Assembly (NCBI GenBank): GCA_021234155.1
Contig: JAJEKV010000003.1
Coordinates: forward strand, 12,087,819-12,151,818
DNA: 64,000 nucleotides
Direction of reading: 5' to 3'
DNA from: Isoetes taiwanensis
Lineage: Eukaryota > Streptophyta > Lycopodiopsida > Isoetales > Isoetaceae
The number at the start of each line of letters is the position of its first letter. Within the stretch, counting starts at the first letter, position 1. Positions 53,273 through 64,000 of the stretch are shown piece after piece. The position numbers were made by a program, and so were the translations under genes. The notes beneath the pieces are model-generated. The model searched no databases. It saw nothing but the letters and a program-made list of their open reading frames with translations, and was not told the origin of the DNA.

Positions 53273-54500
53273 TCAATTGGTCGGTTGCACATCTACTACA
53301 TCTTCAATTGCCCGACCTGTATTTGATCCCAAATCTGATTTCCTGAAACTTAATCTAGGATCAAAGGAAGCAACCTGCTCAACTGCAACAGGAATGCTCA
53401 AACCAAGCTCAACATAAAGGTCTTCAGGAACTAGGCATTCACATTTCAAACATTTGCCTTCCTTTAACAAGGCAGCACACATCACATGATATTCATGTGA
53501 GCAATCAAGAATTAAAGAAAGCTTGTACTTATCAGGAAATCCCAAACCACAAGCATTACAAAAATTTTGTAAAAAACCTGGAAGATTTCTCTTGATGGTG
53601 TTGATGCAGAAAGTTGAATTCTTGATGTCTCCTAGACTGTCAAGGTTTTTTGCATATTCCTTGGCTGCCTTGATGTCACCATCCAGTTGAATTAATTCTG
53701 CCTCCAAATTTCCCTTCTTCAAAATCGATCCGATCACCGATCTCAGTGCATAATGACTCCATGGACTCTGCAACATACTCCTCAAACATTAACTTTCTCT
53801 CCAACTCCTTTATTTCCTGTTCTACTTCCTGTGTCATGAACAGGCCCCTCTTTTCAACAAGCAGTGATTTCAATTGTTCCATGCTTTGTGTCTTTTTTTA
53901 GGTTAGCCTTTTAAAAATTTTGTCATTTGACTTTTCTTCACCGCCGGGCTAACAACTATATCTTGCATTTCTTTTTCCATCCGAGTTTTCTTGATCATAA
54001 GTTTTTCCGTTCTTCTCTGTCACTATCTGCGGATTAGGTTTCAAGTCCGATCAAGTTTACTACTTGCTACCTCTTTTGCTTTCGAAACTGAGGCTTTGAA
54101 TCAATTTCTTGTTTCTCTTTAACACCACGAACTCTCGGCCGCTATGCACGTAAACCATAACCCATTGCACCATATGCACCCAATTGATTTGATGGCCTTC
54201 GGGATCTTCAAGACCTTCTTGGCAATTTTCCCAAGCAAATGCAAGGGCAAATTGCTTCCCCGACTTCATTGTTTGAAACCCCATCCGGATAAAGAATCCT
54301 TAACAAAAGCTGTCCAATTTGGCTTTCGGATGTGGTGAATAGCGACAACTTTAGTGCCACCCTTCGACTTGGGATTGAGGGGTTCTTGCCAAACCCGATT
54401 CCCACTTGTTCTTGTGTAACATTATTTGCCGACCAATTGAATCTGCTCGAGGGGCTGCAAACCATGGTTTGAAAGGCCGTATCCTTTCTCAAATCCTCAC
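53273..54500 (-). pseudogene. RING-like/coiled-coil gene reading inward from the right end of the 4.3-kb element
   Basis: The first part (54492..54060, in two frames) includes QIGQLLLRILYPDGVSNNEV, KQFALAFAWENCQEGLEDPE and QINWVHMVQWVMVY, matching the FALQLTGKKVDWDTF region of 45031..43831. From 53882: MEQLKSLLVEKRGLFMTQEV and a coiled coil. After a shift near 53720: LEAELIQLDGDIKAAKEYAK, then CNACGLGFPDKYKLSLILDC, SHEYHVMC and KCLKCECLVPEDLY. C-x2-C ... C-x-H-x3-H-x2-C ... C-x2-C is a RING-type zinc-binding pattern. Such domains usually recruit ubiquitin or SUMO E2 enzymes, but that role is not shown here. Confidence 0.55.
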
Positions 54501-54732
54501 CGTGAATGCCTCCTCTACCATTGTAATCGATTCACGAATGTAAGTTCCGGATAATTGATCTATGATGTGAGCGGGAGAAAAACAGAGCAAAAGAAACACA
54601 AATTGGGATCAAAAAAAAAGGAAGGTGCCTGGAAGCTAGGTGCGCGCGGGAACCGAGGTCGAGATTGTGGGAGGTATAACTACGGGTTGCTAAGTGCTTG
54701 GAAGTGCTTTAGGTGCTAAGTGCTTTCGCGTT

Positions 54733-54762
54733 TTTTTGGGTAGCATTACCATATTTACACCC
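54733..54762 (-). repeat. Right inverted repeat of the 4.3-kb element
   Basis: Exact reverse complement of 50499..50528, followed by CACG. Confidence 0.93.
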
Positions 54763-54766
54763 CACG

Positions 54767-57327
<2,561 letters not shown>

Positions 57328-57450
57328 CAGGTGGTACATTTGAGGTAGTGTGCTAAGAAATTGTATCATTTTTTGCATTTGTTGTTAGCCAAGCTTTAGG
57401 AGGTACATTTGAGGTAGTGTGCTAAGAAATTGTGTCGTTCTTGCATTTCC
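57328..57450. repeat. Two-copy tandem repeat flanking the GA tract
   Basis: GGTACATTTGAGGTAGTGTG followed by CTAAGAAATTGT occurs at about 57333 and again at about 57401. Confidence 0.8.
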
Positions 57451-58354
57451 AGGTTTGACAAGAAGGAAAAAATATTAATTGGAATAATAAATCGTGTTGT
57501 TTGAATAAGAAATTAACAAGTAGTCATGGTTAATTTGAGGGTTGTGCAGAGCGTAGAGCCGTCATTTTGAGCCCAAGCCTAACATTGTCCTTTTTTTGTC
57601 TATCCCTCTACTCTTGTGCAAGTTCATCTAAATTGTCATCTTGACCCTAGGCCTCTACCTTAGCTCGCTTTCTAAGTTAGATACTCCATCATTGTTCACG
57701 TATCATTTCCTTCGTTTTGATGCAAGATTTATAGCTCGTTAGATGCCCTCATTCCTTTTGGAGTGTGCTATAGTTTTTAGATGCTCTCTCTATTCTATTC
57801 TATTCTCTAGTGGGTTTCATAGCTCGATAAACATTTTTAGTTCAAATGTCAATCTACTTCCCTTTGCTTTATTATGCTCATGTCGTTGTGAGGTCCGTTG
57901 TGTTTTTATGTCGTCATTTTCCTATTTTGCACTATGTCTTCCATAAACATTTTTTAGGCTTCAAATCTCAAGCCACTTCCCTTTGCTTTGCTAAGCTCAT
58001 GTGTTGTGAGGTCGTTGTGTTTTTTTTTGTTTTTTTTGTCATCTTTTTTCTATTTTTTCTTATGTCTTCTGTAGGAGTACATTTTTAATGTCCACTCTTT
58101 TCTTAGTCTCACTTTGTCTAATTTATGCCAGGATTTATTTTGTTTTATCTTTGATGTTTTTCCAAAGAGCTTCTAGCCATTTTATTGTCACATATTCAAT
58201 ATATTTTGCTTCATTTCTAACTTATATTGTGAACATTGCAATGTTAAGTTCCTTAGCTAGGTCTTACATGCACATGAGGGACATCCTAATCTAATTTCAT
58301 GACTTTGATTTTTCTTTTTCATTAAGGATGAAAAGCAAGTTTATTAATCACAGA

Positions 58355-58505
58355 TGAACATTACAAAATGTACAAATCTCACCTAGCTATTCAAACACAA
58401 GACAATGCTCCCGAAGCACGAGCCTGAAGAACATTACAAAATGTACAAATCTCACCTAGCTATTCAAACACAAGGCAATGCTCCCGAAGCACGAGCCTGA
58501 AGCAT
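58355..58505. repeat. Two-copy tandem repeat of about 72 bp
   Basis: GAACATTACAAAATGTACAA through CCCGAAGCACGAGCCTGAA is present twice in a row, with a single A/G difference noted. Confidence 0.85.
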
Positions 58506-58518
58506 TATGTACTAAACG

Positions 58519-60691
58519 ACGTGCACCCTGGACTACCACAATCGTCGGATTCAACGATCCTACGTCCCAGATCGTATGTTGGGGCACCTGGGCACCTCTC
58601 ATTTCGCTTATAGTCATTTATGATTGGAGGCACCTATGATTTTGAAATATGAAATACGATTTCGCCTAAGGTTTTGAGAAAATATTGAACCTCTATACGA
58701 CTTTGCCTAAGATTTTAGAATATGAAATAAGGGAGCCCGAACTTCTACCAAAATAATTCAATGTCCTAACTAAGACTACTTTAACCAATATACCCAGTGA
58801 GCTAATGCGATTATTTTTTATCTTGAATCTATGTTTTTTTTTTTTTTTTTTTTTTAATAACAACTTATTCAATTATTTTAGGGATATATGATCTATGATT
58901 TCAGGAATTGTTATTGTTACATCCATATCAAATCCCCCTGGAACCCCCTATTATTTTGCTACATATTCTAAACGAGGTGCACCTGGACTAACACAGTCGT
59001 CGGACTCGTCGATACGACCCAGATCGCATGCTGGGGCCCCTGGGCACCTCTCGTTTCGCTTATGGGCACCTCTCGTTATAGTCATTTATGATTGGAGGCA
59101 CCTATGATTTTGAAAATATAAAATACGATTTCGCTTAAGGTCTTGATGGAATATTGAACCTCTATACGACTTAAGATTTTAGAATATGAAATACGGGAGC
59201 CCGAACCTCGTACCAAAATAATTCAATGTCCTAACTAAGACAACTTTAACCAATATACCCAATGAGCTAATGTGATTACTATTTATCTTGAATCCATATT
59301 TTTTTTATAACAACTTATTCAATATACCGTCTATTATTATTTTTACATCCATACCAAATCTCCCTGGAACCCCTGTTATTTTGCTACATATTCTAAACGA
59401 GGTGCACCCTGGACTACCATAATCGTCGGATTCGTTGATCCTACGGCCCAGATCGTATGTTGGGGCCCCTGGGCTCCTCTCGTTTCGCTTATAGTCATTT
59501 ATGATTGGAGGCACCTATGATTTTGAAATATGAAATATGATTTTGTCTAAGATTTTGAGGGAATATTGAACTTCTATATGATTTTGCCTAAGATTTTAGA
59601 ATATGAAATACGGGAGCTCGAATCTCTACCAAAATAATTCAATGTCCTAACTAAGTCTACTTTAATCAATATACCCAGTGAGCTAATGCGATTATTTTTT
59701 ATCTTGAATCTATGTTTTTTTTTATAACAACTTATTCAATTGTTTTAGGGATATATGGTACATGGTTTTAGGAATTGTTGTTTTTACATCCATATCAAAT
59801 CCCCCTGGAACCCCCTGTTATTTTGCTACATATTTCTAAACGAGGTGCACCTGGACTACCGCAATCGTTGGATTCGTCAATCTTACGACCCAGATCATAT
59901 GTTGGGGCCCCTGGGCACCTCTCGTTTCACTTATAGTCATTTATGATTGGAGGCACCTATGATTTTGAAATAAGAAATACGATTTCGCCTACGGTTTTGA
60001 GGGAATAGTGAACCTCTATACGACTTTGCCTAAGATTTTAGAATATGAAATATGGGAGCTCGAACCTCTACCAAAATAATTTAATGTCCTAACTGAGACT
60101 ACTTTAACCAATATACCCAGTGAGCGAATACGATTATTTTTTATCTTGAATCTATGTTTTTTTTTAATAACAACTTATTCAATTGTTTTAAGGATATATA
60201 GTCTATTGTTATTCTTACATCTATATCAAATCCCCCTGGAACCCCGGTTATTTTGCTGCATATTCTAAATGAGGTGCACCCTGGACTACCACGTCAGATT
60301 CGTTGATCCCACGGGCCAGATCGTATATTTGGGCCCCTGGGCACCTCTCGTTTCGCTTATAGTCATTTTTTATTAGAGGCACCTATGATTTTGAAATATG
60401 AAATACGATTTCGCCTAAGGTTTTGAGGGAATATGAACCTCTATACGACTTTGCCTAAGATTTTAGAATATAAAATACGGGAGCCAAACCTCTACCAAAA
60501 TAATTCAATGTCCTAACTAAGACTACTATAATCGATATACCTAGTGAGCTAATGCGATTATTTTTTATCTTGAATCTATATTTTTTTTATAACAACTTGT
60601 TCAATTGTTTTAGGGATATATGGTCTATGGTTTCAGGAATTGTTATTTTTACATCCATATGAAATCCTCCTGCAACCCCCTGTTATTTTGC
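58519..60691 (-). repeat. Tandem array of a SINE-derived unit of about 430 bp, left block
   Basis: Five units begin near 58519, 58974, 59399, 59842 and 60271 (spacing 425-455 bp). Each contains, on minus, an A-box-like TTAGCTCACTGGGTATATTG and a B-box-like GAGGTTCGGGCTC about 55 bp apart, as in a tRNA-derived SINE, plus a constant tail. Each ends on plus with CCCCTGTTATTTTGCTACAT. Confidence 0.85.
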
Positions 60692-61313
60692 TACATTATC
60701 TTGTTCTTTAATTTTCAAGTTCTATCGTATATTTGCTTTTCTTAGGGCCCGAAGGGCCCAAAATGTTTTTTAGTATAACAACCAACACATAATTAAAGTT
60801 AACATTAACTAACACAACCATTGGGTCCAACACATTTACATTAAAATCCCCCTTAGACCCCCTTTGGTTTGGGTGCATATTCACACAGGGGGTGACTCCG
60901 GGCAACGAGAGCTGTTGGATAGGCATATCCACCCCTTATTCCTTAATCTAAACCGTACGTAAAGTTCCTCGTTTGTGGGGTATGCAAGTACAAGATTTAG
61001 TATACTGTATAACAAGATTCGCAAAATACTATAAGATTTTAAGCAAAATACTACATGGTGTTGATTTTTACGTGCAAATAATAATTAAAAGGCCTCTCGC
61101 TGCCCTACGTCACCTCCCGTGTGAATATGCACCCAAACCAAAGGGGGTCTAAGGGGGATTTTAATGTAAATGTGTTGGACCCAATGGTTGTGTTAGTTAA
61201 TGTTAACTTTAATTATGTGTTGGTTGTTATACTAAAAAACATTTTGGGCCCTTCGGGCCCTAAGAAAAGCAAATATACGATAGAACTTGAAAATTAAAGA
61301 ACAAGATAATGTA
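60692..61313. repeat. Foldback element, second member of the 23791..24803 family
   Basis: Positions pair as i with 122005-i; arms of about 210-220 bp enclose a ~190-bp centre. The arms contain GGGCCCGAAGGGCCC and CCATTGGGTCCAACACATTT. The element begins immediately after the array junction motif TTTTGCTACA. Confidence 0.9.
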
Positions 61314-61339
61314 ATTTAATTACATACACTTTAAAAGCA

Positions 61340-62010
61340 TATTATTACATATTATTTATTAAGTCATTGAAGACAGCAAAAGTGTTTTGCGCCTCTTCAA
61401 TTTCGGCGACATTTTCTTGTGCAGGATGATTTATCTCGTACGTGATGCCTTCTGCTTGCATGACTCCCGTTCGTGATATTGAGCCTGGGCCTCGTTTGTT
61501 TCGTGCCATTTGCCTCATTGTAATATCTGGAACTAATATCTACCATTAAAAAAAAAACACAATTGTTAATAACTAGTAATTTTAAAAACAATATGACAAA
61601 CACAACCTTGTAACCTTTCTGTGCCATCCCCAGGTCTGCTTCCACATGCAAGACATAGAGACTTATTTCACCGCCCCACACATTCAGAACGGCAAGTAAA
61701 AGATGCTCTAAATTGGCTTGACGGCATTGCAATCCAAGTTCAGACATTGCATTTTCCCCAAGTTCCTGAACTCCTGCGTAATCGAAATATATGTGGGGAC
61801 CCTTTTGAAAATCATATCCTGCAAAATATGACAGGAAGACATATCAGATTGCTAGTATTTCTGCCCATCTTTGCACTGCTCTTCTTCGATGGCTCTCAGA
61901 TTCATTGCTTGCCAATGCAAATGCTTAACCTTCTTCAGATATTCGGTAAGATTAGCATCTTCAGCCTGAAGCAGGGCAACTCTCAGATAAAGCACACCTC
62001 AAAAGCATTC
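61340..62010 (-). pseudogene. Unrecognised multi-exon coding fragment
   Basis: Upstream part (about 62000..61852): LLQAEDANLTEYLKKVKHLH then WQAMNLRAIEEEQCKDGQ. An exon with good splice sites (61818..61615) reads GYDFQKGPHIYFDYAGVQEL, MSELGLQCRQANLEHLLLAV and LNVWGGEISLYVLHVEADLG. A last exon from 61539 has a natural-looking frame (PDITMRQMARNKRGPGSISR, YEINHPAQENVAEIEEAQNT) that is one base off the splice phase. These read like real protein but I cannot place the family. The fragment is probably captured or transposon-derived. Confidence 0.35.
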
Positions 62011-62299
62011 AAAACCATTTCATATATGTACCTCAACTATAAGTATGCCAGGAAAGCCTGGCTTACAGAAACCACCAACCAACAGCTCCTTACTCCAATT
62101 AACAATGCACTTCCTCTTTCTAGTCGATTGAAACCTGCAAAAACCTTTTGGTACGGTTTTAACCTAGTAAACGAAATAGCCAGCATAATTACCAAAAAGC
62201 TTTCCGCTTCAAGATCGAGGACATGCTCCATTCACCGGCTACAAGTTTTGTGGCGCAGGCTGAATAAGAGGATGGAGAACACTCGATCCTGCCGGCAGA

Positions 62300-63000
62300 T
62301 AGCATGTTTTTTTTCCAATAGCTGATACAGACGGAATGGCAGGAGCCAACAGAGCTTCACTAAAAACAAGACTGTATCCAAGACCTAAAGTTGTTTTACC
62401 AAAGAGGGACACAAATTGGTAAAGCAACTCTGTCTCCAAGACCCGTTTTAATGAACCCCTTTGCAAAAAAGAAGGCAAGAGCAATGAGCCAAGGAATGGG
62501 ATCTCCAACAGCTGCAAATATCAATGTTTTGGTGAGAACTGAAGCTCCAAGACCCATTAGAGCAACTGCCCCCAAGGGCAAAGGTTGTGTGATAATACCC
62601 ACTATGGTGGCCAAGAATATGGCAAGCAGCTGCCATGCATTTTGTCACACCCGCAGGTGGAGGAATAAACCAAAGAGAAATACCTACTGCAAAAGAAATG
62701 GCTAGGGCTTTGAGATTAGCTCCTTGCCATGGCTGTGGTACTGGAACAGGCTTTTCTGATGGCGCCGAAACTGGTACAGCAGCTGCCCCGGACGAAGTGG
62801 CCATGGCAACACCTGCATTTCCTCGTTCTAAGCTCTGATGCTTCCTGCGTCTAAGAAGATCAGCATTGCCGAAGATGGGTTCTGCCCAAGAAGAACTCCA
62901 AGCAGATTTGAGACCGTAGGTAGCTGATAAAGCTTTTGGAACGCTTGCCTTGCCGAAGGACAAAGATTTAGAAGAATTTCCACCATTTTAATCTGGATTT
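62300..63000 (-). pseudogene. DiT1: Chloroplast 2-oxoglutarate/malate translocator (DiT1 family) pseudogene, 5' part
   Basis: The encoded segments match the plastid dicarboxylate transporter DiT1, which exchanges 2-oxoglutarate and malate for ammonia assimilation. A transit-peptide-like N-terminus is followed by PVPVPQPWQGANLKALAISF and WFIPPPAGVTK. A frameshift leads to AWQLLAIFLATIVGIITQPL, GAVALMGLGASVLTKTL, a small in-frame deletion, then DPIPWLIALAFFFAKGFIKT. A second frameshift leads to YQFVSLFGKTTLGLGYSLVF and SEALLAPAIPSVSA. The remaining two thirds of the transporter are missing and no in-frame ATG is seen (an ATG near 62992 is out of frame). It lies inside the satellite array, so it arrived with, or as, an insertion. 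The 5' leader seems retained to about 63120. Confidence 0.85.
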
Positions 63001-63239
63001 AGACTTGTCCCTGATGCCAGAACTGCTCCACAGATCGGGTGAACGGCTGCAGCTGCAATTGTATGCAGATTTTGACCTAAAATGCGCAGATCGTCCACAG
63101 ATTGAATTGAAGCAAAACGAAAAAGATCTCACATTAGATCTGCAAAAGATTCAAGCAGAAAGATTGACCAATTGATTCGCATAATTGGGGTGCAGCCGCA
63201 AGCTTTTCCCCTTGCACTCCAAATCTGTTTCCACTAAGG

Positions 63240-63455
63240 CTTGCATGTTCAGCCCCTAAAATAAAAAGAGGGCTTTTGTTGTGAGCCCTTGGATGTTGGA
63301 CCATTGGAAAAAAAAAAACTAAATCAACGACTAAGAAATGGTGCACTTTAGATGTACGCATTAGTACATCCATTTGAATACGCCATGAAATCTTAGGAAA
63401 ACCTTTGTGGAAAGCGTACAAAAACACAAAAAAAACCCCCTGTTATTGTGCTACA
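63240..63455 (+). repeat. Partner of the dispersed repeat at 25692..26030
   Basis: Shares GGGCTTTTGTTGTGAGCC, GTACGCATTAGTACATCCAT and AAAGCGTACAAAAACACAAA with the reverse complement of 25692..25880. It ends in CCCCCTGTTATTGTGCTACA, where the satellite resumes. Confidence 0.7.
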
Positions 63456-63466
63456 TATTTCTAAAT

Positions 63467-64000
63467 GAGGTCCACCCTGAACTACCACAGTCGTCGGATT
63501 CGTCGATCCTACGATCAAGATCATATGTTGGGGCCCCTGGGCACCTCTCGTTTCGCTTATAGTCATTTATGATTGCAAGCACCTATGCTTTTGAAATATG
63601 AAATACGATTTCGCCTAAGGTTTTGAGGGAATATTGAACCTCTATACGACTTTGCCTAAGATTTTAGAATATGAAATACGGGAGCCCGAACCTCTAGCAA
63701 AATAATTCAATGTCCTAGCTAAGACAACTTTAACCAATATACCCAGTGAGCTAATGCGATTATTTTTTATCTTGAATCTATGTTTTTTTTTATAACAACT
63801 TATTCAATTGTTTTAGGAATATATGGTCTATTTTTATTTTTACATCCATATCAAATCCCCCTGGAACCCCTGTATTTTGCTACATATTCTAAACGAGGTG
63901 CACCCTGGACTACCAAAGTCATCGGATTCGTCGATCCTACGACCCAGATCATATGTTGGGGCCCTTGGGCACCTTTCGTTTCGCCTATAATCATTTATGA
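63467..64000 (-). repeat. SINE-derived tandem array, right block
   Basis: Units begin near 63467 and 63895 with the same sequence as the left block; the array continues past the window edge. Confidence 0.85.

Larger units (their letters stand above)
50499..54762. mobile_element. Second GGGT-type DNA element (4,264 bp) with 30-bp inverted repeats and a CACG duplication
   Basis: The left end GGGTGTAAATATGGTAATGC (50499) and the exact reverse complement ending at 54762 match over 30 bp. CACG flanks both sides (50495..50498; 54763..54766). Inside the ends are clustered AAGTGCTT/GGTGCTTT repeats. A transposase N-terminal fragment reads inward from the left (50829..51383), and a RING-like gene reads inward from the right (about 54500..53273), followed by a basic ORF and a HAD domain (52455..51748). 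This is the same layout as in 22377..45360. The catalytic part of the transposase is missing, so the element is non-autonomous. Confidence 0.85.

Noticed and set aside
58519-64000. CRISPR-like array or rDNA spacer
   Set aside because: The repeated unit is about 430 bp with no short-repeat/spacer alternation and no rRNA sequence; tRNA-like boxes point to a SINE.

Overview
This is a repeat-dominated window from a land-plant nuclear genome. Plant-type Ty1/copia and Ty3/gypsy elements, a plant small heat-shock protein gene and a decayed copy of the chloroplast 2-oxoglutarate/malate translocator support this. The mix of Crypton-like recombinase genes, an L1-type LINE and large multi-gene DNA elements suggests a non-seed plant (bryophyte, lycophyte or fern), but the sequence does not settle which. 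Only one ordinary host gene looks intact: an HSP20 gene at 47481..48448 (minus strand).

Layout. 1-2.3 kb: 5' part of an L1-type LINE (minus). 2.3-7.6 kb: a transposon-derived ORF fragment, a Crypton-like pseudogene (minus), inverted LINE 5'-end fragments, a perfect 100-bp palindrome, a duplicated block and tRNA-derived SINEs. 7.6-22.0 kb: a copia element (minus; 5-bp target duplication GAGAT) whose right LTR is split by a gypsy element (plus; target duplication ACAAT). The gypsy element carries extra genes after integrase, including a TATA-driven antisense ORF. 22.0-46.9 kb: a second Crypton-like gene, cut mid-exon by a 22,984-bp insertion (22377..45360). The insertion has 24-bp terminal inverted repeats and a 4-bp duplication (AGGT), and removing it restores the reading frame. 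47.5-48.5 kb: HSP20. 50.5-54.8 kb: a second, 4,264-bp element with 30-bp inverted repeats and a 4-bp duplication (CACG). 56.9-57.3 kb: a (GA)n tract. 58.5-64 kb: a tandem array of a SINE-derived unit of about 430 bp, interrupted by a foldback element, an unrecognised coding fragment and a translocator pseudogene.

The main discovery candidate is the pair of GGGT-ended elements. In both, a transposase-like gene with a helix-turn-helix-like N-terminal region reads inward from the left end. In both, a gene combining a conserved N-terminal region, a coiled coil and a RING-like Cys/His cluster reads inward from the right end. Both also carry an FCP1/NIF-type HAD domain with the signature DLNG. In the large element that HAD domain is spliced in frame to a gene with a ParB-like region and a permuted-methyltransferase-like region; a possible Ulp1-like peptidase gene lies beside it. 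All these genes carry stops or frameshifts in this copy, some in homopolymers, so this copy looks dead or is affected by assembly errors.
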